Origin: an uncultured Alphaproteobacteria bacterium
Lineage (GTDB): Bacteria; Pseudomonadota; Alphaproteobacteria; Micropepsales; Micropepsaceae
DNA: 64,000 bases
Assembly: GCA_903897605.1 (NCBI GenBank)
Contig: CAIUCH010000054.1
Coordinates: forward strand, 1 to 64,000
Direction of reading: 5' to 3'
Shown: positions 56,580 through 64,000 of the stretch, in pieces
Layout of the letters: the number at the start of each line of letters is the position of its first letter
Numbering within the stretch: position 1 is the stretch's first letter
Notes under the pieces: model-generated
Seen by the model: only the letters and a program-made list of their open reading frames with translations
Told to the model about the DNA's origin: nothing
Database searches by the model: none
Translations under genes and position numbers: made by a program

Positions 56580-57344
56580 ATGCGCTTTCCGATTTTCGCC
56601 GCCCGCTTGGCGCTGACCGCCCTGCTGCTGGCTGCCCTGATCGCCGCCTTGGCGGTGGTGTCTGTGCGCGCCGGACTTGCCGCCTTCGGCACCGGACTGG
56701 AAGCGATGACGGCCGCGGTGGTGCTGGAACTGATCGCGCTGGCACTGGCGTTGGTCTGGATGGTTTCGGCCCTGAAGCATAATCGCGGCGAAGCCAAGCG
56801 CATCGGCATGACGGCGCTGCTGGGATCGCTGGTGCTGCTCTATGTCCCGCTGCACACCGTCTATCAGGGACTGATGGCGCCACTGATCCACGACGCCACC
56901 ACCGATCCCGACGATCCGCCCACCTTTGTGGCGCTCGCAAAGCGGCCGCCTGGCGCCAACAGCACGGTGTTCGACGCCAAGGAGCAGATCTCCTATCGCG
57001 GCGAACACAATACCGTCAGCTATATGCTGCATGAATATTATTCCGGGTTGACCCATCCGCTTGCGCTGATCATGCCGCCCGGCAAGATGTTCTGGCGCTG
57101 TTTCAATACCGCCAAGCGGATGGGCTGGAACATTGTTGATTACAACGAAAAAGAAGGCCGCATCGAAGCCACCGCCGCCAGTTTCTGGTTCGGGCAGGTT
57201 TCCGACATCGTGATCCGGGTGCGTCCTGCCGGCGCCTTGGGGGCGCGCTTCGACATGCGGGCGGAAAGCGAAAACGGCAAGCGCGATTTCGGACGCAATA
57301 TCGGATTGCTGAAGGATTATCGCGCCGCGCTCAATTCCTTGTAG
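56580..57344 (+). CDS. DUF1499 membrane protein
   Basis: 254 residues. Three membrane helices in the first 110 residues, then a soluble DUF1499 domain (about 145-254): MFWRCFNTAKRMGWNIVDYN, RIEATAASFWFGQVSDIVIRV and ARFDMRAESENGKRDFGRNI. The function is unknown. Possibly co-transcribed with the upstream ligase. The 3' end overlaps the convergent MBL hydrolase by 28 nt. Confidence 0.9.
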   Translation: MRFPIFAARLALTALLLAALIAALAVVSVRAGLAAFGTGLEAMTAAVVLELIALALALVWMVSALKHNRGEAKRIGMTALLGSLVLLYVPLHTVYQGLMAPLIHDATTDPDDPPTFVALAKRPPGANSTVFDAKEQISYRGEHNTVSYMLHEYYSGLTHPLALIMPPGKMFWRCFNTAKRMGWNIVDYNEKEGRIEATAASFWFGQVSDIVIRVRPAGALGARFDMRAESENGKRDFGRNIGLLKDYRAALNSL

Positions 57345-58321
57345 CGGCCATCCGGCAGCGCCGCGACACGGCCATCCTCGATCATGTGCTTCAGATGCGC
57401 CTCGACCGTCAGGCTGGCGGCGCGGCGCAGAACGGGCTTGATGGTGGCATAAAGCGTTTCGACCAAGGCCGGCACTGTGTCGCGGCCGCGATGCAGCGCG
57501 CGCAGGATCTGGGCCTCGCGCATCCGCCGGTGGGACAGATAGGCGCGCAGGTACGAGTCCGGCCTGGTGATCGGCGAACCATGGGTGGGATAAAGAATCC
57601 GGTCACGGCGCGCGATCAGCTTCTCCAGGCTGCGCATGTAATCGCCCATATTGCCGTCCGGCGGCGCCACCACGGTGGTGGACCATCCCATCACATGATC
57701 GCCGGTGAAGAGGGCGCCTTCGGCTTCCAGCGCGTAACTCATGTGGTTGGAGGTGTGACCGGGCGTGAAAACACATTGCAGCGCATAGCCATCGCCGGCG
57801 ATCACGTCGCCATCCTTCACAATCACATCCGGGACGAACTCGCGATCACCGCCTTCTTCCACGTCATCGTCGTACCGCCCATGCGGACCGAAGCCATAGG
57901 TCCTGGCGCCGGTTGCCGCTTTCAACGGCGCGGCGGCCGGCGAGTGATCGCGATGGGTGTGGGTGATCAGGATATGCCCAACCTTGCGATCACCGATGGC
58001 CGCAAGCAGGGATGCGACATGCGCGGGATCGTTTGGACCCGGATCGATCACCGCGACTGATTCTTTTTGGTCGCTCCGGCTTTGGCCAACGTTCCGGCTC
58101 TCGCCTTCTTTTTGGTCGCTCCGGCTTTCGTCGACGCTCCGGCTTTCGCCGACGCTCCGGCCATCACCAATAATGTAAACGCCGGTGCCGCGGAACGTGA
58201 AGGGACTGGGATTGTGCGCCAGCAACCGCTCGATGCGGGACGACAATTGTTCCGCCACGCCATAGACCGCCGGCTGGGATTGATCAAAGTGCAGCGCCCG
58301 CTTGGTCATGCCGTCATTCAA
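57317..58321 (-). CDS. MBL-fold metallo-hydrolase (LACTB2-like) with repeat insertion
   Basis: 334 residues. Zinc-binding HTHRDHS is at 121-127; further ligands are in FTPGHTSNHM, LFTGDHVMGW and YPTHGSPI. A C-terminal winged-helix-like region follows, typical of the LACTB2/glyoxalase-II-like group. Between strands (residues 54-88) lies a low-complexity insert of RSVGES-like units that relatives lack, encoded by 18-bp repeats. Active-site residues are unaffected. It is coupled by ATGA overlap to the upstream membrane-protein gene. Confidence 0.93.
   Translation of the reverse strand: MNDGMTKRALHFDQSQPAVYGVAEQLSSRIERLLAHNPSPFTFRGTGVYIIGDGRSVGESRSVDESRSDQKEGESRNVGQSRSDQKESVAVIDPGPNDPAHVASLLAAIGDRKVGHILITHTHRDHSPAAAPLKAATGARTYGFGPHGRYDDDVEEGGDREFVPDVIVKDGDVIAGDGYALQCVFTPGHTSNHMSYALEAEGALFTGDHVMGWSTTVVAPPDGNMGDYMRSLEKLIARRDRILYPTHGSPITRPDSYLRAYLSHRRMREAQILRALHRGRDTVPALVETLYATIKPVLRRAASLTVEAHLKHMIEDGRVAALPDGRYKELSAAR
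58058..58159 (-). repeat. in-frame tandem repeat inside the MBL hydrolase gene
   Basis: Five units begin CGGAGCGTC or a close variant, each 18 bp, with two units lengthened by CAAAAAGAA. They encode RSVGES, RSVDES, RSDQKEGES, RNVGQS and RSDQKES. The frame is preserved. Confidence 0.88.
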
Positions 58322-58725
58322 TAGGGCTTGTCATCCAGCGCCCGGATCAAGCCGCGCAACAGCCGCCAATAATACCAGAAGCAAGTGATCACCAGCCCCA
58401 GGAACACCGCACCCAGCATCGCTGTGTTGTGATAAATCGACAGGCCGTGATGCGGCCAGCCTTGCAGCAAAGACAGCACAAGTCCGGCAAGGCCGGCAAA
58501 GGCAAATGCCGCCGCGCTCAGCGCGACTGCCAGCCAGACCCAGAACACCAGGATGAGATTGCGATAATGGCTTTCATAAAAGCTGCCGCGCGCGTCATCC
58601 AGCCGCAGATGGGCCAGGACGACACCGATCAGCGCGGTCACGCCACTGGACGCCGGTGCGATCAGAAACAGGCCATAAACAGCCAGGACCCAATTTCGTT
58701 CTTCTCCGGCAGCGATGTCGCGCAT
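58318..58725 (-). CDS. four-helix membrane protein
   Basis: 135 residues with four membrane helices (about 12-37, 55-80, 82-90 with loop, 100-122). It resembles DUF4870-like small membrane proteins: ALIGVVLAHLRLDDARGSFY, ESHYRNLILVFWVW, and the ending YYWRLLRGLIRALDDKPY, which is typical of them. The function is unknown. Coupled to the MBL hydrolase by a 4-nt overlap and divergent from the unidentified paralog pair. Confidence 0.82.
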   Translation of the reverse strand: MRDIAAGEERNWVLAVYGLFLIAPASSGVTALIGVVLAHLRLDDARGSFYESHYRNLILVFWVWLAVALSAAAFAFAGLAGLVLSLLQGWPHHGLSIYHNTAMLGAVFLGLVITCFWYYWRLLRGLIRALDDKPY

Positions 58726-58788
58726 GCCTCCTCCTGACCACCGAACCCATAAAGCACGGGCAAAGGCTTACCGCCCACGGTCTAGCGC

Positions 58789-58820
58789 GTAAGGCAATAT
58801 TCATCAAATCGGCTCAGACT
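58789..58820 (+). promoter_or_regulatory. conserved upstream block of paralog A
   Basis: A 32-bp block starting GTAAGGCAATATTCATC matches 60055-60086 at 29 of 32 positions. It lies 38 nt before the preferred start. CAATATTCAT could include a -10 box. It is conserved as well as or better than the coding DNA nearby. Confidence 0.6.
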
Positions 58821-58858
58821 CCGCACCTTATTGTCGCCGACCTTTGTCTGGTGCGATT

Positions 58859-60001
58859 GTGGCCAACGACCGGATTATCCGCTTCCTCTGTTCGCTGGAT
58901 GGCGCGTCCACCAGCCGCGTCCTCAATCTGCGTCACATCGCGCGCCTCAATGCCAACGATCCCGAGCATGGCGGCAAGCCGCTGTTCCTCTCGCCGGCGC
59001 TCAACACCGCCTTCGTGCTCAAGCATCGCATCCGCCCGGACGAGACCTATCTGTTTTCCTCGTCGCGCTCGGCCGGAACCAAGATCATCTTGCCGGTGGA
59101 CATGTCCGATCTGCGCGCCGGCGGCCGCACCGTCTTCGTCGACCAGCGCGGCTTCGTCGAAAGCCTGCGCGAGGTGGGACATTATTCCGACGCGAATTTG
59201 GAGCGCGACATCACCGTTCTGCGCCTGCTCAACGCCATTCCCTCACTCGACCCCTTCCTGTTGCGCGAACATCTGCGCGCCAACGAGATCGAGGTGGCGC
59301 CCTGCTATTTCGCCATATCGGCCAACGACCAGGAACGCATGCACCAATTCGTCTCCAACGAATTGTCGCGGCTGGTGAAGCTTGCCAATGGCAATGGCGA
59401 TGACGATGGTTCAACCGGCCGGATGGTGACGGCGATGCTTTCGGGCCAGGTGAATGAAAAACTGGACCCCCTGCGCCTGACCCTGGGATTGAGCGAGAGC
59501 GATTTCCGCGAAGGCGCCTTCGGCTGGCGCGGGCTGCTCTATTATAAATGGGCGCTGCAGAACTTCTGGCCCGATGTGATGAGCGCGCTGCGCCAGATCA
59601 AGGAAGTCATGCCGCATGGCGCGATCAGCGACGCGCAGCGCGTTTATCTGCCCGCCGCCAAACGCAACATCATCGAATTGGTGCGCGACAACAATCAGCA
59701 CATCTCCAGGGTCTTGGACATTTATGACGATTCCTTCAACAGCCTGGTCGCCAGCAATTCGCCCAAGACCTTTCGCGATTTCCTGATGTCGGCGCCCTGC
59801 ATGTTCCTGGAGCTGGGGGAAAAGATGGGCGCGATATCCCATATTGTCAGTTTCTGGCGCTACCGTTTCCCGGCCGGCAAGCCGACCCAGGTGGACGCCG
59901 AGGAGCTCACCACCATCTTCCAGGATTTCACCAGCGGCTTCGCCGAACGCACCCGCCAGCAGTCCTCGCCCATCCCGCAGCCCAAGGTTATCCAGGCCTG
60001 A
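58859..60001 (+). CDS. unidentified protein, tandem paralog A
   Basis: 380 residues from GTG 58859; a TTG at 58844 is an alternative. No signal peptide and no membrane helix, so probably cytoplasmic. I do not recognise the family. Segments shared with paralog B include LDGASTSRVLNL, FLSPA-NTAFVLKHR, AIPSLDPFLLREHLR, STGRMVTAMLS, LPLRLTLGL-like and the C-terminal FLELGEKMGAISHIVSFWRY. It contains no obvious nucleotide-binding or catalytic motif. The start was chosen because it aligns with that of paralog B. Confidence 0.85.
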   Translation: MANDRIIRFLCSLDGASTSRVLNLRHIARLNANDPEHGGKPLFLSPALNTAFVLKHRIRPDETYLFSSSRSAGTKIILPVDMSDLRAGGRTVFVDQRGFVESLREVGHYSDANLERDITVLRLLNAIPSLDPFLLREHLRANEIEVAPCYFAISANDQERMHQFVSNELSRLVKLANGNGDDDGSTGRMVTAMLSGQVNEKLDPLRLTLGLSESDFREGAFGWRGLLYYKWALQNFWPDVMSALRQIKEVMPHGAISDAQRVYLPAAKRNIIELVRDNNQHISRVLDIYDDSFNSLVASNSPKTFRDFLMSAPCMFLELGEKMGAISHIVSFWRYRFPAGKPTQVDAEELTTIFQDFTSGFAERTRQQSSPIPQPKVIQA

Positions 60002-60054
60002 AGGCCGGTTCGGCGCGCCGGACAGCCACGGCGCCTTGACCGTGCCCTCGCCGA

Positions 60055-60086
60055 GTAAGGCAATATTCATCAAATCCACCCAGACT
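60055..60086 (+). promoter_or_regulatory. conserved upstream block of paralog B
   Basis: Second copy of the 32-bp block (29 of 32 matches to 58789-58820), lying 32 nt before the preferred start. Confidence 0.6.
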
Positions 60087-60118
60087 TGGGCCACGGTTTC
60101 AATGTTGCCGGGGTAGTT

Positions 60119-61273
60119 TTGACGGGCGATCGCACCATCCGTTTGCTGGCCGCGCTCGACGGAGCATCCACCAGCCGTGTGCTCAATCTCGGCCAGATCG
60201 CGCGCACCCGGGGCGCCGATCCGGAGTATCGCGAGAAGCCGCTATTTCTGTCTCCGGCGATCAACACCGCCTTCGTTCTCAAACATCGCACGCGTTCGGA
60301 CGAAAGTTATCTGTTCACTTCGCCGCGCTCGATATCGACCAAACTCATCGTGCCCTTCGACCTCAAGGATCTGCGCGCGGGCGGGCGCTCCTTCTTCATC
60401 GACCAGCGCGGCTTCATCGAAAATCTGCGCGAGGCCGGGCACTATCGGGATGAGAAGCTTGAGCGCGACGTGGTGGTGCTGCGTCTTCTAAGCGCCATCC
60501 CGTCCCTGGATCCTTTCCTGCTGCGCGAGCATTTGCGCAACAACGGCTTCGAGGTCGCGGCCTGCTATTTCGCCATCTCGCCGGGCGACCAGGAACGCAT
60601 GCATGATTTCGTTTCCGCCGAACTTCAGCAGCTGGTGCAGTTGGCCAGCGGCGGCAACGACCAGAACGGTTCCACCGGCCGCATGGTGACGGCGATGCTG
60701 TCCAGCCAGGTGGACGAAAAGCTCGAACCGCTGCGCCTGACCCTGGGTCTTAGCGGCCCGGATTTTCGCGAAGGCGCCTTTAGCTGGCGCGGATTTCTCT
60801 ATTACAAATGGGCGATGCAGAATTTCTGGCCCGATGTGATGGGCATTCTGCGCGAGATCAAGGAGATTCGTCCGGTCGGTCCGGTCGATGTCGAGCAGCG
60901 CGCCTATCTGACCTTCGCCAAGCGCGGCATCATCGAAATGGTGCGCGATCATGGCCAGCATATTTCCAGGATGCTGAACGTCTATGACGATTCCTTCGGC
61001 AGCCTGGTCGCCAGCCAGTCCCCCAAGACCTTTCGCGACTTCCTGCTCTCGGCGCCGAAAATGTTTCTGGAGCTTGGCGAAAAGATGGGCGCGATTTCCC
61101 ACATCGTCAGTTTCTGGCGCTACCGCTTTCCCAAGAGCCGCCCGTCCATGGCCGACGCCGAAGAGCTCAGCACCATTTTCCAAGACTTCACCAGCGGCTT
61201 CGCGGAGCGGAACCACAAGCAGGCCTCTCCCTTCCCCAAACCCCAGGTAATCCAGATCGACGCCGAGGTTTGA
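60119..61273 (+). CDS. unidentified protein, tandem paralog B
   Basis: 384 residues from TTG 60119 (GGGG about 5 nt upstream); a TTG at 60086 would extend it by 11 residues. Most positions are identical to paralog A through the whole length, with the main differences at the N-terminus, around 185 (a Gly/Asn/Asp-rich linker) and the C-terminal tail (KPQVIQIDAEV). It is a recent or selectively maintained duplicate; function unknown. Confidence 0.85.
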   Translation: MTGDRTIRLLAALDGASTSRVLNLGQIARTRGADPEYREKPLFLSPAINTAFVLKHRTRSDESYLFTSPRSISTKLIVPFDLKDLRAGGRSFFIDQRGFIENLREAGHYRDEKLERDVVVLRLLSAIPSLDPFLLREHLRNNGFEVAACYFAISPGDQERMHDFVSAELQQLVQLASGGNDQNGSTGRMVTAMLSSQVDEKLEPLRLTLGLSGPDFREGAFSWRGFLYYKWAMQNFWPDVMGILREIKEIRPVGPVDVEQRAYLTFAKRGIIEMVRDHGQHISRMLNVYDDSFGSLVASQSPKTFRDFLLSAPKMFLELGEKMGAISHIVSFWRYRFPKSRPSMADAEELSTIFQDFTSGFAERNHKQASPFPKPQVIQIDAEV

Positions 61274-61338
61274 GGCGCCAGGGAACTTTTTCCCGTTTGG
61301 ACGGTTTGAATGGCATCTCTATTTGAAGGATGCCCATA

Positions 61339-61965
61339 ATGAAGACCCTATTTCCCAAGTTGGCCGCGACAACCGCTTTGGCCATCACGCTTTTTGCCCT
61401 TCCGGCCCAGGCCTCGGACAAGGGCGAGTTGCTGCGCGACGCCAACCACACCGTCAGCGACCTCAAACATGACCCGGCCTTCGCCACCGCCGCCCGCATG
61501 ATGGACGGCGCCAAGGCCGTCTACATCGTACCCAAGCTGATCAAGGGCGGCTTCATCTTCGGCGCCGAAGGGGGAGACGGCGTGCTGGTGCACCGCACCG
61601 CGCATGGCTGGGGCGAACCCAAAGTCTATGGCATGGGCTCGGCGTCCTTCGGCCTGCAGGCCGGCCTGGAACAGGCGGAACTGATCTTCATCATCAACAG
61701 CAACCGCGCCCTTGCCGGCATCGAGCATGGTAACTTCAAGCTCGGCGCGGGGGCGGGCCTGACCATCGTCAATCTGTCATCCGGCGCGGAAGGCGCCACC
61801 ACCGCCCATGGCGGCGATCTGGTGGTTTGGACCTCGGGCTCGGGCGCCTATGCCGGAATCAGCTTCAATGGCTCGGTCATCAGCCCGGACAAGGAGATGA
61901 ATTCCACCCCGACCACCGGTCCGGAAGCCGAAAAGCTGCGCGCCAATCTGGAATCCGTGCGCTAG
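61339..61965 (+). CDS. SYLF domain (Ysc84-like) lipid-binding protein
   Basis: 208 residues from ATG 61339 (GAAGGA about 8 nt upstream). Signal peptide MKTLFPKLAATTALAITLFA ending PAQAS. The SYLF domain (about 45-208) has MMDGAKAVYIVPKLIKGGFI, GAEGGDGVLVHR and YGMGSASFGLQAGLEQAELI. SYLF proteins bind phosphoinositides in eukaryotes; bacterial members are periplasmic with unknown role. It is followed by a strong terminator. Confidence 0.92.
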   Translation: MKTLFPKLAATTALAITLFALPAQASDKGELLRDANHTVSDLKHDPAFATAARMMDGAKAVYIVPKLIKGGFIFGAEGGDGVLVHRTAHGWGEPKVYGMGSASFGLQAGLEQAELIFIINSNRALAGIEHGNFKLGAGAGLTIVNLSSGAEGATTAHGGDLVVWTSGSGAYAGISFNGSVISPDKEMNSTPTTGPEAEKLRANLESVR

Positions 61966-61989
61966 GCCAAAACCAAAGTAGCCAGATGG

Positions 61990-62024
61990 GGGCGCGCGGG
62001 GTTACCGTGCGCCCTCATTTTTTT
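61990..62024 (+). terminator. strong terminator, 11 nt before the next start codon
   Basis: GGGCGCGCGG and CCGTGCGCCC form a 10-bp stem (one G:T) with loop GGTTA, followed by TCATTTTTTT. The ribosome-binding site GGAGGA of the next gene begins right after the T-run. Confidence 0.8.
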
Positions 62025-62035
62025 GGAGGACTGCC

Positions 62036-62425
62036 ATGAAAACCGTTTACATCGCCTGCCTGGCCGGAGCGTCCCTTCTGCTATCGGCAACCGCTTTCGC
62101 CGCCGATCTCGGCTCCGAAATCACCAATGCCCAGACCCATGCCGGCCTTGCCGCCTCGGCCGCCAATATCGATGGCGTGCATATGCATATGCATCATGCG
62201 CTGAATTGCCTGGTGGGACCGGGCGGCGACGGCTTCGACGCCAAGCAGATGAACCCCTGCGCCCAGTCCGGCAATGGCGCCATCCCCGACGAGATGGACG
62301 CGGCCAAGAAAGCCAAGCTGACCACCGCCAAGACCCAGTTGATGCAGGGCATCGCCGCCACCGACCTGAAGATGGCCCAGGCCTCGGCCACCACGGCCCA
62401 GACCACCATCGTCAGCGCAAAATAA
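62036..62425 (+). CDS. small periplasmic protein of unknown function
   Basis: 129 residues. Signal peptide (cleavage after AFA, about 22). DGVHMHMHHALNCLVGPGGD has four His and two Met that could bind metal; CLVGP and NPC give two Cys. The C-terminal half is helical (AAKKAKLTTAKTQLMQGIAA). GGAGGA lies 6 nt before the ATG. I recognise no named family. Confidence 0.82.
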   Translation: MKTVYIACLAGASLLLSATAFAADLGSEITNAQTHAGLAASAANIDGVHMHMHHALNCLVGPGGDGFDAKQMNPCAQSGNGAIPDEMDAAKKAKLTTAKTQLMQGIAATDLKMAQASATTAQTTIVSAK

Positions 62426-62530
62426 GTCAGCGCGAAATAATATCCTGGCCCCGCGATGCTTCGGCCGCCGCCGAAGCATCGCGGTATCGGCTTGGTCTAT
62501 CCTAGAGTCATTGCACCAAGGAGACCGGCC

Positions 62531-62845
62531 ATGGCCACGACCATCATCTGTCATATCCAATACCAGATCGACCCGTACCAGCGGGACGCGTTCCTAGAAT
62601 ATGCCCAGACTTGGCTGACCGTGATCCCGGCCTGCGGCGGCAATCTGCTGGGCTATTTCCTGCCCCATGAAGGCACCAACGACACCGCCCATGCCATGAT
62701 CGGGTTCGAGAGCCTGGCGGCTTATGAAATCTATCGCGCCGAATTGCTGAAACATCCCGGCGGCAAGGCCAATTTCGAATTCGCCCAGCGCAAGAAATTC
62801 ATCCTGCGCGAAACCCGGGAATGGCTGAAAATGGTGGTGGCCTAA
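62531..62845 (+). CDS. NIPSNAP family protein
   Basis: 104 residues from ATG 62531 (AAGGAGA upstream). A dimeric alpha/beta-barrel fold: [40 protein letters not shown] and [20 protein letters not shown] match the NIPSNAP pattern. The function is unknown. It ends 38 nt before uvrB. Confidence 0.9.
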   Translation: MATTIICHIQYQIDPYQRDAFLEYAQTWLTVIPACGGNLLGYFLPHEGTNDTAHAMIGFESLAAYEIYRAELLKHPGGKANFEFAQRKKFILRETREWLKMVVA

Positions 62846-62882
62846 ACCTACAAATTCCCGTCTGAACCGCTATATTGGGGAC

Positions 62883-64000
62883 ATGGCGCACAATAACGGC
62901 ATGGTTCCCCGGTCCAAGGGCAAGGCCCGGGCCGCGAAGGGTTCTGAAAACGCGGCGAAATTCCAAGCGGCGCTGCAAGCTGCGCCGTCGATCGTTGCGG
63001 ATTCCGATCCTGCTTATCAGGCGCTGCCGTTGAACGGGTTGACCGGCGCGGAAGTGGCGGCCTTTGTGCCGCACCGCCCGGCGCGGCCGGAAAAATCCGA
63101 AGGCGGCAAGAGATTCAAGCTGGTCAGCGAGTACCAACCTGCGGGCGACCAGCCCACCGCCATCGCCGAACTGGTCAAAGGCGTCGAAGCGCTGGACCGC
63201 GACCAGGTGCTGCTGGGTGTCACCGGTTCGGGCAAGACCTTCACCATGGCGCAGGTGATCGAGCGCACCCAGCGCCCGGCGCTGATCCTCGCCCCCAACA
63301 AAACGCTCGCAGCGCAACTTTATTCCGAGTTCAAGCAATTCTTTCCGGAAAACGCGGTCGAGTATTTCGTCAGCTATTACGATTACTACCAGCCGGAAGC
63401 CTATATCCCGCGCACCGACACCTATATCGAAAAAGATTCATCGATCAATGAAGAGATCGACCGCATGCGCCATTCGGCGACGCGGGCGATTTTGGAACGC
63501 GACGATGTCATCATCGTCGCTTCGGTGTCGTGCATCTACGGCATCGGCTCGGTCGAAACCTATTCCGGCACCGCCGTCTCCATCGCCAAGGGCGACAAGG
63601 TCGACCGCAACGCTGCCATCGGCGGGCTGGTGGCGCTGCAATACCGGCGCAATGACGACAATTTCACCCGCGGCGCATTTCGGGTGCGCGGCGACACCAT
63701 CGACATTTTCCCGGCGCATTATGAAGACCGCGCCTGGCGGGTGGAGCTGTTTGGCGATGTGGTGGACAGCATCACCGAATTCGATCCCCTCACCGGCCAC
63801 AAGGCGGGCGAGCTGGATGCGATCAAGGTCTATGCCAATTCGCATTATGTGACGCCGCGTCCGACCCTGCAGCAGGCGATGAAAGGCATCAAGGCGGAGT
63901 TGATCACTCGCCTGGCGGATTTCCGTGCCAATGGCAAATTGCTGGAAGCGCAGCGGCTGGAACAGCGCACCACTTTCGATCTGGAAATGATCGAGGCCAC
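62883..64000 (+). CDS. uvrB: excinuclease ABC subunit B, 5' part
   Basis: 372 codons are present before the right edge. It has a basic N-terminal extension of about 80 residues, then [20 protein letters not shown], Walker A GVTGSGKT (112-119) and the DNA-gripping beta hairpin [20 protein letters not shown]. The 5' part up to about half of the helicase domain is intact, ending DLEMIEA. UvrB verifies damage for nucleotide excision repair. The missing part would hold motifs IV-VI and the UVR domain. Confidence 0.96.
   Translation, partial: MAHNNGMVPRSKGKARAAKGSENAAKFQAALQAAPSIVADSDPAYQALPLNGLTGAEVAAFVPHRPARPEKSEGGKRFKLVSEYQPAGDQPTAIAELVKGVEALDRDQVLLGVTGSGKTFTMAQVIERTQRPALILAPNKTLAAQLYSEFKQFFPENAVEYFVSYYDYYQPEAYIPRTDTYIEKDSSINEEIDRMRHSATRAILERDDVIIVASVSCIYGIGSVETYSGTAVSIAKGDKVDRNAAIGGLVALQYRRNDDNFTRGAFRVRGDTIDIFPAHYEDRAWRVELFGDVVDSITEFDPLTGHKAGELDAIKVYANSHYVTPRPTLQQAMKGIKAELITRLADFRANGKLLEAQRLEQRTTFDLEMIEA

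Overview
The window reads as ordinary chromosomal DNA of an alphaproteobacterium. It is GC-rich and densely packed with many 4-nt ATGA start/stop overlaps. It carries gene orders typical of that class: yebC-ruvC-ruvA-ruvB-ybgC-tolQRAB-pal-cpoB-tilS-ftsH, DUF4164-zapA-6S RNA-fthC, tkt-gap-pgk-fba-thiE-efp-suhB, ffh-rpsP-rimM-trmD-rplS and dapF-mtaB-ftsY-yciB. I cannot name the genus. No prophage, insertion sequence with a transposase, CRISPR array, tRNA or rRNA gene was seen.

Layout. 1-10927 (minus strand): DNA repair (ruvCAB), cell-envelope constriction (Tol-Pal) and tilS, then ftsH cut by the left edge. 11119-15395: a small membrane protein and a PadR regulator with a striking operator, an aldo/keto reductase, a YmdB-type phosphoesterase, fthC, a probable 6S RNA, zapA and a coiled-coil protein. 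15580-23215 (plus): transketolase and lower glycolysis/Calvin-cycle enzymes, then thiE, efp and suhB. 23309-32387: class III alcohol dehydrogenase, an OmpA-like protein, two MFS transporters, a PAP2 protein, mdh, a Met-rich outer-membrane protein and HU. 32546-36153 (minus): ribosome and SRP genes. 36367-42154: an S9 peptidase, then dapF, mtaB, ftsY and yciB. 42469-46019: MarR, then cytochrome c maturation genes ccmABCDG. 46185-49272: polyhydroxybutyrate genes phbB and phbA with a cupin between them, and the divergent regulator phaR. 49554-64000: mixed accessory genes, including a degenerate receiver, MerR, rhomboid, aminotransferase, acyl-CoA ligase, MBL hydrolase, an unidentified tandem paralog pair and a SYLF protein. 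uvrB is cut by the right edge.

The unusual content lies mostly between genes. One repeat family (four copies) has ends GGAGCATCGGCCAGG and CGTCCGGCCGTGCGACC. At two of the four copies it is flanked by an orphan second copy of the neighbouring gene's terminus: the suhB 5' end and the 3' end of the OmpA-like gene. The orphans differ from the intact copies almost only at silent or conservative positions, and the arrangement has the same polarity both times. A second family (three copies) is a composite hairpin beginning CTCCCC. Further oddities are a 45-bp nested dyad over an apparently leaderless padR promoter, an 18-bp-unit repeat expansion inside an MBL hydrolase gene, an inverted copy of the rimM 3' end, and a tandem pair of about 380-residue proteins of no family I recognise.
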